NCBI GenBank assembly: GCA_016714685.1
Contig: JADKCH010000035.1
Location: forward strand, 1 to 64,000
Length of the DNA: 64,000 bases
Source: Candidatus Geothrix odensensis
GTDB taxonomy: Bacteria; Acidobacteriota; Holophagae; Holophagales; Holophagaceae
Direction of reading: 5' to 3'
The notes under the pieces: model-generated
Seen by the model: only the letters and a program-made list of their open reading frames with translations
Databases searched by the model: none
Told to the model about the DNA's origin: nothing
Made by a program: the position numbers and the translations under genes
In this document: positions 1 to 10,985 of the stretch, piece after piece
How positions within the stretch are numbered: the stretch's first letter is position 1
Layout: the number at the start of each line of letters is the position of its first letter

Positions 1-992
1 CGCCGAGCGTCACGGTGGTAGGAGTCGCGGTAAAGGAGGTGAAGCGCACCGGAGCCGAGCCCACCGTCACGTCGGCGGTTTTGGTGACCGCCGCGCCGCC
101 GCCGGTCGGGGTGGCCGTCAGGGTGTAGGTAGTGGTCACCAGGGGCGTGACGTTGGCCGTGCCCGCCAGTGTGAAGGTGGCGGGAAGCGTGATGTCCGCC
201 GGCGTGGCGGTGATGGTCACGGCGCTGAAGATCCCGGGAACCGAGTTCGCATCCCAGGTCAGGACAGTGCTGGAGCCCGGGGCGAGGTTGGTGGGACTGG
301 CCGAGAAGCTGAGCGGCGTGGCGGCCACAGTGATCTTGATATCACGGGTGGTGCTGCGGGTGATGACGGCGTTGGTGGCGGTCACGGTGTAGGTACCCTG
401 GGCTTTTTCAGCCGCCGGGGTTCCGGAGATGGCGCCGGTCGCAGGATTCAGGGTGAGTCCACTCGGCAGGGCCGGATCCACCGTGTAGGTGATGGGCGCA
501 CCCCCGGTGATGGTGGCCACCGGGTTGTCAGTGATGCGCACTCCAGCGTAGTAGGTGGCGTCCTCATGGGTGTAGGTCAGGCCCGAGGGCGCGGCCACCA
601 CGGTCACGGTGACCGTCTTGCTGTCCTTCTTCCCACTGCCGCTGGTCACGGTGAGGGCAGATGCAGGTCGCGCTGATGCTCTGGGCGATGGGGAAGGCAA
701 CGTTGCTGGTCACCGGAATGTTCCCGGGGTTGACCACGGCGGAGCCATCCTTCACGCCGAAGTTGGCGCGGAATTAGCCGCGCCGCTCGCGGGGATCGGG
801 CAAGGCTGGCGAGAGGATCGCTCGGAAAGGTGACACCGTCGTGGCCACCTGGAAGTTCGAGATGGCCGGCGATGGATCGGTGTAGCTGCTGTCGTTCTTG
901 ACGCAGCCGGTGTGCAGGGCGGCCAGGCCGAGGCCCAGAGACAGGGCCAGCAGGGCACTTGCGGCCCTCTGGCGCAGTGAGTGGATGGACAT
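1..992 (-). CDS. Lipoprotein with putative Ig-like repeats (frameshifted, 3' end outside window)
   Basis: The N-terminus at 992 reads as a lipoprotein signal: a basic start, a hydrophobic stretch and the lipobox LHTGC, followed by a Ser/Pro-rich linker. After a frameshift near 760-790 the minus strand stays coding to base 1, with repeats of the He_PIG type; one unit contains PALPSGLTLNPATGAISGTP and ends in YTVTATNA. Such repeats are common in secreted or surface proteins for adhesion or spacing. The gene lies 54 nt downstream of the TonB-dependent receptor on the same strand, so the two may be co-transcribed. Function beyond an outer-membrane-anchored repeat protein is unknown. The C-terminus is not in the window. 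Confidence 0.7.
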
Positions 993-1046
993 GGAGACTC
1001 CTGAATGGCGCAGGGCAGAGTGGGAGGATTTTCTGCGCTCAGCCTC

Positions 1047-4000
1047 CTAGAACCGGGCCTTGAGGGTGAACTGGACTTCGCGCGAGCGGTTGTCGGGGCG
1101 GTCGATGGCACCGAAGTTGGGATTCACGATGACCGCGGAGCTATTGGGATCCTTGATGGTGTAGCCGGTCTGGCTGGTGACTTGTCCCGCCCAGTTGAAG
1201 ACGTTGTAGATGTCGATGGTCCTCCAGGGAGAAGGACCGGCGATCCTGAAACTGGCGGAGAGCCTCAGGTCGAAGGTCTTCTCGCTGGGCTGGCGATGCG
1301 TGTTGCGGCCACCCACCGTGTCGATGTACTTCCCGTCACCGTTCTTGTCATCGTAAAAGATGGCATTCCAGGGCCGCCCCGTGGTGTAGGTGGTGATGCC
1401 CGAAATCCGGATGCCGAAGAAGGTGGGGGCGAACCAGGCCAGGGTGGCGCGGAAGGCGTGGTCGTTGTCGCTCAGGGCCCAGGAGGAAAGGGGATCCGCC
1501 GGGTTTTCCGTGAGGGCGTTGGTGGAAGTCAGCGTGGCCCGTTCATTGGAGTTGTTGTCTTCGGCCTTGGCGAAGGTGAGGCTGCTCTTGAAGCCCCAGC
1601 CGCTGCCGCCGTGGCTCTTACCCGCCCTCAAGAACGAGGCTGCGGCATCGGCCCCTCGCCATCGCATTTCGGAGAGGATCACGTCGCCGAAGCCGCTGGA
1701 GGTCCAGGGCCCGGCCACGGACAATGGGCGTCCCGGGCGATTGTCCCGAAGAAATCCAGTTGGTCGATGAAGGCACTCCATCCGGAGAAGGCGCCGCTGT
1801 CCAGCGTGGTCGTTCCCGGAGCCGCCTCGCTCCAGGTTGCTGGTGTTCACGGCGCATCGCAGGTTGAGGAACTTTTTGTGGCGCGGGTCCCCTACCCGTG
1901 AAGCCGTTGCCGAGATCCTGTTCGACCCCTAGGGAGGCCGCCCGTGCCTGGGTCATCTTGGCCTCGGGGTCGATGATGGTGGGCGTGATGGTGTCAACCT
2001 TGAACCTGGTATCCGGAAAGCAGGGCCGAGGTCGGGATCGCCGTCAGCGATCCGGGAGCATTCAAGGGGCCGCTCCACCGGGCCGCCGCGGAGAGGTAGG
2101 CGGGACGAGTCCCATCAGGCGCCCAAAGAGAAGCATCACCACTCGTCGGCAAGTAGTAGGACACCAGGTTGATGCCATTGTTCATGATGGCGCCGGAGGT
2201 GGTCTGGCCGGGGTTGCTCACACTGAACCAGCCATAGCCGCCCCGGAGGATGGTCTTGGCATTGCCGAAGAGGTCCAGGGTGAACCGAAAGCGGGGTCCA
2301 GGCTCTTTGTCGTTGGGGCGCGATCCAGGCCCTGGAGCTTGGGGGTTGTGGTCCGGGTTGTCGCTCCAGATCCGGCGGTGGAAGCGCAGCCCGAGGCCTC
2401 CTTCAGCAGGCGCTTGTTGAAGAGGAGCGCATTCTGGGCCTGCAGGTACCTGGCCAGGAACCTCGCCGAAGTTGCCGACGCCATCCGTGGTGAGTGGCCC
2501 CGGTATGTCACACCGCTGGAGGGCGGAGGCCGGGGAGCCCGTGAACCAGTTCTGGGCTGCGAGGTACGAGGGGAAGACCCAGCTGCCGTTGCCATTGGGC
2601 AGGTAACGGTTCTTCATATCGATGAACTGGAGGTCCACGCCCCCCTTGAAGACCCAGTCGCCCGTCATGAAGGTGAGGTTGTCCCTGATCTGGGTGGTGG
2701 TCCCGTCCGCGGTGCGGGGTCGATGTGCATTGGCCCGCGTTGATGTCATACCTGCTGGTGAGTCGACCAATGCGCACGGGAGAGGACAGGGTGCTGTTGG
2801 GCGTGGTGGGCCGCTTCTCGCTGGAGAGCTGGATACGTGCGTCGTTCAGCAGGTTGGGGGACAGGGTGGAACTGAGCTCCAGCACCGTGGAGAGGCTGGT
2901 GAACTTCATGGTGGAGCTGCGGGATCGGCAGTGTCGGTGCGGCGGGATCCGGGTATAGATGTCGCTGGAGGCCCTGTAGTTCTGGGAATTCATGCGGAGG
3001 GTGGCACGGTGGTCCTGGTTGATGTCCCAGTCCAGGGCTCCATGACCACCAGGTTCTTCTGTCTTCGTCGGTCCAGGCGCGGTGGTTCTCCTGCGTCAGG
3101 GTGCGGCCCGGCATGGTCAGCAGCAGAGCGCCCACAGACTTCGTGCCGGGGCGAAGAAAGAATTGGACTCGGCGGTGCCGTCTCCGAAAACAGGAATGCT
3201 GTCCTCCCGCTTCCGGGCCATTTCCACATTGATGAAGTAGTGCAGCTTGTCCTTGAGGATGGGACCACCGAGGTTCAGCCGAACTGGAGGCCTGGTAGCT
3301 GCGGGTGCGGACTCATCGGCATTCACGCCCATTGGGATCGTAGGCCACGGGCTTGACCTTGACACCATGGAATTGGGGCGGAACAGCACGAAGGCCACCC
3401 CTGGTCTCGTTGGTGCCGGTCTTGGTGACGGCATTGATGACCGCGCCCACGGCGTCGCCGAACTGGGCATCGAAGGAGTTGGTGATGACCTGCAGTTCCT
3501 TGATGGAGTCCTGGCCGAAGGTGAAGGGGATGCGGGTGCCGCCGCGCTGCTCGCCGTTGAACTTGAGGCGTGAGCTGGCGCCGTCGATTTGCAGGTTGTT
3601 CTGGATGCCGCGGGCGCCTTCCACGGTCGTGTAGTAGCTGGTGTTGCCCACGGCCGCGCCGGGGGTGAGCTGGACCAGGTCCGTGAAGTTGCGGCCGTTG
3701 ACGGGAATGGCTTCGACCAGCTCCTGGGAAATGGAGGACTGGGTGTTGATCTGGGCCGAGTCCAAGCTGGCGGCATCGGCGACCACCGTGACCACGGCGC
3801 TGGCTTCCACGGCATCGAGGCTGAAGTTCTGGAGCGCGGTCTGGCCGGAGGCCCTCGCGCAGGAGGCATCCTTCACAGTCTTCAGCCCCGGGGCGGCAAC
3901 GGTCAATTCATGGAACCCATGGGCAGGAAGGCGAAGTGGCATTGCCATTGGCATTGGTGGTCTTGGTCTGGGGTCAGCCCGGTCTCCAGGTTCCGCAGGG

Positions 4001-4143
4001 TGAGCGAAGACACGACCACGCCCCTGGTCCTTGGACTGCGATTGCCGCCGCAGGGGCCCCCGAGGTGGTGCTGGTCTGGGCGTGGGCGACCACCGAGCAG
4101 GCCAGGGCGAAAGGAGGAGGGCTGTGGTTCTTCGGGCTGGCAT
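1047..4143 (-). CDS. TonB-dependent receptor, carboxypeptidase-regulatory-like type (multiple frameshifts)
   Basis: The start at 4143 is supported by AAGGAG six bases upstream. The N-terminus is a signal peptide (MPARRTTALLLS, then after an indel LACSVVAHAQ). A short regulatory-like domain (LRNLETGLT) leads into the plug: ELVEAIPVNGRNFTDLVQLT, then FGDAVGAVINAVTKTGTNE. Later pieces look like outer-membrane beta strands, and the protein ends in VQFTLKARF, a typical barrel terminus ending in Phe. About 1030 aa would be normal for this Oar-like family. At least four indels split the frame. The family imports large substrates across the outer membrane using TonB energy; the ligand cannot be told from sequence. 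Confidence 0.85.
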
Positions 4144-4753
4144 CAAGGCTCCTTACCCACGGGGGCAGATCAGAAAGAAGGTGGAACGGGGCTTCAGGAC
4201 GAGGGCAAGCGCACGTTCCTGCTTCGGTCATGGCGGTGAGGGCCAAGCCCCAGGATACGGACGATCAGGACGGAATCCCAACGAAGGTCTCGTTCAGCCC
4301 TTAGGGGGTATGCGACCAATGTCACGGAAATACTCTGTAACGCGCCGGCAACAGGCCTTGGGACGTCCTGACTCCAGGTAGAACCGAGCTGGATGGACCG
4401 CGGTTGAACCGGTAACAAATGGGGAATGATGAATTAGCCAAAGCGGTGCGCCGCTGCTTCCCAACCTTGGCAGACGACCTGGGTCCTTCAGCCCGCCCAG
4501 CCCGTGAAGAAAAAGTCAGAAACACCGATGACCAATTCCACGGATTTGGCGGACAGGTGCCTGGGGAACTGGAGCTGGTCATCGGGGAAGAGGTCACGGG
4601 CGGCCCCGCCAGAAATCAGGTCTCGCGACAGGTATTTGGCCCAGGCGAGGGTCAATCCAGATCTGCAGCCCACGTCGCCCAACGTTCCGAGGAGGAGAGG
4701 CAACGCCTTGAACCTCCCGCGCCCCGCCGCATCCCGCTTGCGGAGGTGGTTCC
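4144..4753. other. Divergent intergenic region between receptor and pilin-like gene
   Basis: About 600 bp separate the leftward receptor start and the rightward pilin-like start. I see no ORF here with a recognisable family. An 11-bp dyad, CGGTTGAACCG, lies at 4401-4411 and could be an operator, but one short dyad is weak evidence. Promoters for both neighbours are expected here; none was located with confidence. Confidence 0.35.
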
Positions 4754-5172
4754 ATGCGCCTTTTCCCTCCGCCAGCGGCTTCACCCTCATCGAACTGGTC
4801 GTGGTCTTGACCCTCCTGGCCCTGCTGGCCACGGTGGGGTTGGCAGTGCAGCTTGAAAGGTGCTGCATGGCCAAGGAGGCCCCAAGGAGAACCTGTTCTG
4901 AGATCACCACGCCCTGGAGGGCACCAGGCGGATCGGGGCGAATTCCCTCCAGCCTGGGCCCCCCAGGGAGCTGGGCTTACTTGAGACATCCCCTACGACC
5001 CCAGGTGACTCCAGTCCAACGAGGCCTGGCAGACCGAGCGGGAAACCCCGGACCCGGGACAACCTGAGGCTTCGAACTGAATGTCCGGGCATGCTGCGGC
5101 CCCACGGAAAAGGGCTCGAACGGCATCTCCGCCCATAACGAATGGTTGTGGAAGACCTTCAGGAACCCATGA
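4754..5172 (+). CDS. Type IV pilin / pseudopilin-like protein (frameshifted)
   Basis: After the ATG at 4754 and a one-base indel in a C run, the protein reads SASGFTLIELVVVLTLLALL, a prepilin peptidase site (G/FTLIE) with its hydrophobic helix. The C-terminal part continues in another frame and ends in HNEWLWKTFRNP with a TGA at 5170-5172 that overlaps the next ATG (ATGA). About 139 aa is usual for a minor pilin or GspG/H-like pseudopilin. The middle crosses further indels and is hard to read. No secretion or pilus assembly gene adjoins it, so I cannot say which machine it serves. Confidence 0.65.
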
Positions 5173-5708
5173 ACCCGACCACCCTCCGCCGCCTCGACCT
5201 CAGCTCTCCCTGATCCTGCTGCTCCTCTGGGCAGGCGCGGCCCTGGGCCTGGATCTTCTCCGCCCCGGTCTTCTCCGGGGGCTGCCCAGCCAGGATGTGG
5301 CCGGTCGCATTGCGGGCTCATCACGGCCGCCTGGATTGGGGCCGCCTGGGTGGTGTTTCGGCCTGGCGGGGCTCAGCTGGGTCGGGCGCTTTGGGTCGCC
5401 GAGGTCAAGGGAAGACCTCATCGGCCCCATCCGGCCCTGGAAGAAAGCGGCGGCCCCTCATGGTGGCCCACTGCTCGAATGCCTGGCCAGCAGCTTCACG
5501 TCACCCCAGGTGCAGGCCATCCGGGCCCGCATCAACGCCCCATCGAGAGCCAGGCCCCGGACTCCGCCGACCGGGTGGCCTGGCAACAAGGCCCACCATG
5601 GCCTGAGCCGCAACCTCTTCTTCCTGCGCATTCCCGCTGGCGGTGGCCCTGGCAGCCACCGTGGGGCTGCTCCCGGCCCGGGCCGCCAGGTGGAATCACC
5701 CCGCGTAG
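5169..5708 (+). CDS. DUF4149/TMEM205-like membrane protein (frameshifted)
   Basis: The ATG at 5169 overlaps the stop of the pilin-like gene. Spliced across frames, the product has a hydrophobic N-terminal segment (LILLLLWAGAALGLDLL), a middle with PSQDVAGRIAG and VQAIRARIN, and a second hydrophobic segment (LAVALAATVGLLPARAARW) before a clean stop at 5706-5708. This layout resembles DUF4149/TMEM205-type four-helix membrane proteins of unknown function. The family assignment is by pattern only. At least three indels interrupt it. It converges on hflX. Confidence 0.45.
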
Positions 5709-6882
5709 GTTTCCGGTTCCGGCAGCCTCCCAGGCCTCCAGCTCCACAAGGCTTCGCCGGGCCGGGGGTACTAAGCCCCGCAGCCAGAGGCGGATCTCGT
5801 CCAAACCGAGATCCTCAATGGCGCAGGACTGCACCGCACCGGATGCTGCTTCCCGGAGCGCGAGCTTTGGGGGCCGGTGGAGGCGGTCCACCTGGTTGAG
5901 GGCGAGGCCGGGGCTGGGCCTCGATGCCCTCCGGCTCACAGCCGATCTCCCGCAGGGTGGCGCCCACGACCTTGAGGTGATCTTCCAGGTCCGGATGGGC
6001 GGCGTCGGCCACCACCAGCAAGGCGTCGGCGGTGCGGACCTCCCCCAGGGTGCTGCGGAAGGCCGCCACCAGCTGGTGGGGCAGCTTGCGGATGAACCCC
6101 ACGGTATCGGCCACCAGGCAGTGCTTGGGCTCCAGGCTGCCCTCCCCGGTCTCGGGGTTGAAGTCCTGGCCCAGCCAGGCCTTGCGGGTGGTGGTGTCCA
6201 GGGTGGCGAAGAGCAGGTCCCGGGGTTCGCCTTCCCCGGTCAGGGCTTTGAGCAGGCTGGTCTTCCCGGCGTTCGTGTAGCCCACCAGCGCCACCCGCGG
6301 CAGGCCCTTGGGCCGGCCCTCGCGCTGGGTCTTCCGCACCTGCTCCAGGTGCGCGAGCTCCCGCTTGAGCTGGCTGATGCGGGTGCGGACCATGCGACGG
6401 TCCACCTCGATCTGGGTCTCGCCGGGCCCTCCGCGGAGGCCCACGCCCCCGCCCTGGCGCTCCAGGTGGGTCCAAGCGCCCTTGAGCCGGGGCAGCTCGT
6501 ACTCGCACCGGGCCGCTCCACCTGGGCCTTGGCCTCTCGGGTCTGGGCCCGCTGCTCCGAAGATGCTGAGGATGAGGCCCCGTGCGGTCAAGGCAGATGA
6601 GGCCTCCCGCTTCTGGTGGCATTCACCCAGCCGCCGGAGCTCGTGTTCGCAGATGAGGTGGGTGACGCCCTGCCGGGACACCTCGCGCCAGGGCCTCCGC
6701 TGACCCGGGAGCCATAGGAAGGTCGGGGAGGCGATCTCCGGACCCTTCAGGATCCGCCTGGACTGCATGGCGAACCCGCAGCTCGGGCCAGCTCCGCCAG
6801 CTCCAGAAGGTGGTCCTGGATGCGCTTCCTCCCGATCTCAGGGCCCTGGCGGGTTAAGGATAAGGCAGCGGAGGGCATTCAT
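5700..6882 (-). CDS. hflX: GTPase HflX (frameshifted at both ends)
   Basis: HflX is a ribosome-associated GTPase that acts on stalled or heat-damaged ribosomes. The middle is continuous and holds the family hallmarks: GLRGGPGETQIEVDRR before the G domain, Walker A/G1 GYTNAGKTS, the switch region FATLDTTTRK, and G3 DTVGFIRKLP. The N-terminal domain (LLELAELARAAGFA, then VSRQGVTHLICEHELR) is recovered by shifting frame. The C-terminus (LNQVDRL, then IEDLGLDEIRLWL) is in another frame. G4 reads NQVD where NKxD is usual. The start near 6882 and the end near 5700 are approximate. Confidence 0.88.
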
Positions 6883-6972
6883 CCATATGGCAAACCTGCC
6901 TGTCCCTGCGGTAATAATCAAGCCCCTTGTCCCCGTGGACGTGCAGAGATCTGGGAGACGACTTCGCCGGCC

Positions 6973-7978
6973 ATGTTCGGGCTGAAAAATCCAGAAGCCG
7001 TCGGAAGGATCCGAGCTGGTCTGGCTGTCTGGAGGGCCCAGGGGTGGGCCACCATTTTCGCCGGGACCCTAGGGCGCGAAACCGGCCTCCCTCGTCGCCG
7101 TGACCGAGGAGCGGTGACGCTCGGCGTCCAGGGACGGTCATGGCCGAGAAGGGCGAGCCCATCGGTCTCCTCTTCTACCTCGATGGCCTCAGGCTCAAGG
7201 CGACGGGTCGCCTCCAGGAGCTGAAGACCGGCACCCTCGTCATGGAGCTGCCCACAGCCATCACCCTGGCCGAACGCCGGAAGAAGCCCCGGGCCCGGCT
7301 CAACCAGCGGGAAGGCGCCGCCACCGCCATCGCCCTCACCGGCTTATTCGACGGGCATCGGCCTCAACGCCCGGCACGACAACATCTCAAGCGGCATGTG
7401 CCTCAAGGTCGGCCGGGCCATGAACGTGAAGACCCAGGGCCCCATGCACATGGACAACCTGCTGTCCAAGGGCGAAGTCTCCATGTGATCAAGCTCAACA
7501 AGCTGCCCAGTGCCCCCCTGATCGAAGTGGGCGGGGTCGCGGCTCATGTGGTCTCCAGAAGGAACGGGCTCTCCGTGGGGATCACCTTCGAATCAGGCAA
7601 GGAGTCAAATCCTGGCCCCGTCAAGACCATGGTCACCGGCCGGTCGGGGCCTCGCTCCCCACCTCAGTGCCTCCCAAGGCCCGGCGCCAGCCCCCAGGCC
7701 GAGCCCGCCGAGCCCGCCATCGACGCTGCCGCCCGCGCCCGGCGCCGAAGAAGGAGCCGGATCCAGCCCCGGCCCCGCCTCCTGCCCCGCCCCCTGCGGC
7801 TGCCCCGGAACCCAAGCCCACGGCCACCACGCCCGAGGCCGCCTCCCCCCAACCCGAGGCCGTCAACCGCGGGTCGGCCCTGTATCGCATGAAGAAGCGC
7901 ACCCGGGGCGTGCTGCTGGCCATGCCCGAGGGCCCGGACCGGGAGGCCCTGGAAGGGATTCCCTCCACGGCGGACTGA
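6973..7978 (+). CDS. PilZ-type c-di-GMP-binding-like protein with Pro/Ala-rich tail (frameshifted)
   Basis: The ATG at 6973 gives MFGLKNPEAVGRIRAG. The central part has a YcgR/PilZ-like layout: GLLFYLDGLRLKATGRLQEL, TLVMELP, then ERRKKPRARLN, resembling the RxxxR arginine motif, and a closing GGVAAHVVSRRNGLSVGITF. PilZ proteins bind cyclic di-GMP. The C-terminal third is a Pro/Ala/Lys-rich linker followed by YRMKKRTRGVLLAMPEGPD and a stop at 7976-7978. At least two indels occur, near 7345 and 7660. The downstream ATG overlaps the stop (TGATG). The partner or output is unknown. Confidence 0.6.
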
Positions 7979-9172
7979 TGCGGCAAGTCCGGCTCGCGCA
8001 CCCTCACGGAACTGCTGACCCAGTTGGACGAGGTGCAGCTGGTGTTCGTGGATCCCGCCGTGGGCGTCTTCGCCATGGTGGTGACCCTGGCCCTGATGAC
8101 CGGATTCCGCGAGGAGATCCAGGCCACCCTCTTCAGCGCCACTGCCCACTTCACGGTGTTCCACCTGGCCGGTGACATCCCCGATACCCAAGGCACGCTG
8201 AAGAGCATCCGGGCCGTTCCCGGCGTGCAGGCCGCCTCGCCCATCCGCATGGAAAAGGGCCTGCTGCGTCGGGCCGACAGCGAAATGCCCCCCGAGGCGG
8301 TCGTGGTAAAGGCCGTGGACCCCGCCACCGCCCATGGCACCTCCAGCATCTTCGATTCCATCCAGCCGCTGCCCATCGAGCAGTTGCAGGAGGGCGAGAT
8401 CGTCCTGGGCAGGAACTGGCCCAGCGCATGGCGAGCCTGCGGGTGGGCGACACGGTGGCCCTGGCCCTCTTCCGCCTGGAACTGGGTCTCGGGGCCAGCA
8501 GCCGAAGGTGCCGCCTTCCGGGTGCCGGCATCTTCGACAGCCACATCGCGGAGCATGACAAGACCTTGGCCTATCCACCTGGGCGACGCCATGCCGGGAT
8601 CGCCAAGGCGGAGGGCCGCGCCGAGATGATCGAAGTCCGCGCCAGCGGCATCGATGCCATCGCCGAGTGAAGCCCGCGTCGCCTTGGAGGCCCTGGGCAC
8701 CGACACCTGGCCACGGACCTGCGCGAGTCCAACCGGAGCCTCTTCGCCGCGCTCATTGCGTGCAGTGGCTCTTCACCGCCGTGCTCAGCCTCCTGGTGCT
8801 GGTGGCGGCCTTCAACATCGTGGCCTCCTGGTGCTGCTGGTGACCGAGAAGCGCCGCGACCTGGGCGTCCTGCTGGCCCCTTGGGGGCACCCTGGCGCAG
8901 ATCCAGCGGCTCTTCTGCTGCAGGGCCTGCATCGGCGCCGTGGGCACCGCCTGGGGCCTGGGTCTCAGCGTCCCCTTATGCCTCATCCTCGACCACTTCC
9001 GCCCGCCGAAGCCCCGCGGCGGTCTACGACTTCATCAGCCACCCGCCCCTTCCGGCTCAAGTGCAGGATGTGCGGTGGTGGCTGCCTTCCCCTGCTCGTG
9101 TCCTGGCTGGCCGCCCGCTACCCGGCGTAGAAGGCCGCCGCCCTGGATCCCGTTGACGCACTGAGGGCGGAA
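7978..9172 (+). CDS. Lipoprotein-releasing ABC transporter permease, LolC/LolE-like (frameshifted)
   Basis: LolC/E permeases, with LolD, extract lipoproteins from the inner membrane for LolA. The recognisable part starts with VFAMVVTLALMTGFREEIQ, matching the family's first periplasmic-loop boundary, then a MacB-like periplasmic domain (AVPGVQAASPIRMEKGLLRR). The C-terminal membrane part is seen in pieces (VLVAAFNIVASW, LLVTEKRRDLGVL) and it ends with RKAAALDPVDALRAE, the usual closing motif. The canonical first helix before VFAMV is not evident. At least five indels. lolD follows directly, which supports the call. Confidence 0.72.
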
Positions 9173-9839
9173 ATGACGGCCAGACGCTTTCCATCTCACG
9201 GCCTGGGCCGCACCTACCCCGGCAACGCGCACCGCAGGCTCGACGCGGCTTGATCTGGAGGTGGAGGCGGGCAGCTCGCGCCATCGTGGGCGTGTCCGGC
9301 GTGCGGGGCAAGACCACCCGGCTGGAACTGCGGGCGGGCTGACCACTGGGGAGTGACGGGCCGCATCACCGTGGGCGGCGCCCCCGTGCCTGAGGTGGCA
9401 GTGAATCGCCCGCCCTTCCGACGCCGCTCCGTGGGCCTGGCCTGTTAGCTTCCCACCTGCTGCCCGAGTTCACGGTGCGGGAGAACCTGCGCATGCCCCT
9501 GCTCATCGAGGGCGAGGTGAGCCTCGGGAGGCCGAGGCATGGATCGGGCAACTGCTGTCCACCTAGGCCTTGGGTGACCTGGGCGAACGCATGCCCAGAA
9601 GCCAGCTCTTCCGCGGCGAGGCCGCCTGGGCCGGCTTGCCTGGGCCCTGGTGCGCCGGGCTGGCTCGCCTTGTGGCTGCTGGACGAGCCAGCGCGGCAAC
9701 CTCGATCCCGCCACGGCGGAAGAAGTCTTCGGTTCCTTCCCTGGGCTCTCCACGCGGAGCTGCGCCTGACCTACTCCTGCTTGTCACGCACAACCCAGGT
9801 CTGGCGGAGCGTTGCATGCGGACCGTGCGGCTGGGGTGA
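9173..9839 (+). CDS. lolD: Lipoprotein-releasing ABC transporter ATPase, LolD-like (frameshifted)
   Basis: This is the ATPase partner of the permease just upstream; its ATG at 9173 abuts the permease's last codons. Visible pieces in order are a Walker A-like VSGVRGKTT (one residue longer than GxGKTT, possibly a sequence error), the Q-loop area LLPEFTVRENLRMPLLIEGE typical of LolD, a disrupted signature (LGERMPR, then a GGE/A run), Walker B LLDEPS with NLDPATAEEVFG, and the H-loop LLVTHNPGLAERCMRTVRL. Length fits a 220-aa ATPase. At least four indels. Confidence 0.72.
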
Positions 9840-9867
9840 ACAAGATTGGAAAGGAGCCGCCGGGCGG

Positions 9868-10470
9868 AAATGCCTGCTGGTGATCGTCCTGGCGGGAGCG
9901 TTCCTGCTCCCGTGAGCCGAGGGGCAAGGGAGCAGGCCGGGCAACCTGGAACCGCGGCAGCGGCGTGCCGGCCTGTCCATGGGGACGCCTCAACGACGCC
10001 ACCCTGCTCTCCCGCCAGCGAGACACTGGAGCGCCGGGTCGAATACCTGCTTCAAAACCCACCGCCCGGTGGTGAAGCAGAATCCCGGGACCGTGACGCC
10101 CAAGGATTTAAACTCGAAACCGAGATCTCGAACCCGTCGCAGTCGGCGTCTGCGCTTTCCACGCTCGTGGAGCTTCCAGCGCACCTGAGCGGGGCCGCAA
10201 GGATTTCGTCCAGTGGTGAAGGCTGGCTTCACGATCCATCCGGATCCTGCCCAGCCATCCCTGCGCAGCATGCCCAGGGCGATTGGGACGCCGTGCGTGA
10301 GGAAATCGATGAGCTCATCGCCATCTTGAAGATGCCGAAGGTGAACTGGGACTCGATCGCCGGGCAGCCCCAACCCAGAAGAAGGTCGAAGGCTGAGGCC
10401 GGTTCCAGGTGGGCGAGAGCGCCCCGGCTGATCCTGCTGGCACCGGGAAGGGCTGGAGATTGGGCATATC
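9868..10470 (+). CDS. Possible secreted protein, unidentified (heavily disrupted)
   Basis: A GGAAAGGAG ribosome-binding-like sequence precedes an ATG at 9868. One base out of frame from it is a good signal-peptide-like stretch, CLLVIVLAGAFLLPAEGQG. Further downstream, fragments such as TLERRVEYLLQ and DAVREEIDELIAILKMPKVN look helical and coding, but in different frames. I cannot name a family. The gap between lolD and ruvX is about the right size for one gene of this length. Treat as a tentative gene. Confidence 0.25.
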
Positions 10471-10479
10471 TCAATGCCT

Positions 10480-10944
10480 CTAACGGGGCCCAAGGACTCG
10501 AGGAACTCCGTCAATCGATTGCCGTCGCTGGAATGCCCCTGGCCCGCCGGTCTCAGCAGCTCGCGGGATCACCGCCGCGGGCGCGGCGTCCAGGGCATGG
10601 CCTTTCCGCTTCTCGGGCTTCACCCCCGCTCGCGCACAGGCGCTCGGCCTCGGCGCTGCTGAGGTGCTCGTTGACGAAGCGGACCCGGAAGGCCGGAATG
10701 GGCGGCCAGCGCCTCGCCGAACGCCCGCGCCTGGGGGGCCGGGCGCGCTTTCCGCCATCCTTGTGGCAAGCAAGGGCCACGGACAGGGCCTGCACACCCT
10801 CGCCTGCAGAGACGCGCCAGGCGGACGAGGCGATGCGCTCCTCCTGGAGCCAGGCCTCAAAGGGCCGAGGCCAGGATCTCCAGGCTCGTCCGAGAAGGCG
10901 AGGCCGATCTTCTTCGTGCCATGATCGAGGGAAAGCCAGCGCAT
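10480..10944 (-). CDS. ruvX: RuvX/YqgF family Holliday-junction resolvase-like nuclease (frameshifted)
   Basis: The N-terminus MRWLSLDHGTKKIGLAFSDE is the RNase H-like fold signature of the YqgF family, with the first catalytic Asp in LDHG. Later pieces in shifted frames are VRFVNEHLSSAEAERL (the second acidic motif in the family is DE in this region, here NE) and KPEKRKGHALDAAAAV, where the closing Asp of the active site lies. YqgF/RuvX acts in pre-16S rRNA 5' end processing or recombination. About 150 aa, as usual. At least two indels. It diverges from the oxidoreductase gene with about 40 bp between. Confidence 0.8.
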   Translation of the reverse strand: MRWLSLDHGTKKIGLAFSDEPGDPGLGPLRPGSRRSASPRPPGASLQARVCRPCPWPLLATRMAESAPGPPGAGVRRGAGRPFRPSGSASSTSTSAAPRPSACARAGVKPEKRKGHALDAAPAAVIPRAAETGGPGAFQRRQSIDGVPRVLGPR

Positions 10945-10985
10945 GCGCCATCAGCCTTAGCGAACCCTGCTGTCCAGGAGACGCC

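Noticed and set aside
4401..4411. Operator palindrome CGGTTGAACCG
   Set aside because: One 11-bp dyad without a second copy or an adjacent regulator is too weak to report as a site.
4488..4910. Minus-strand frame across the pilin-like gene
   Set aside because: It overlaps a clear prepilin signature on the plus strand and has no identifiable domain.
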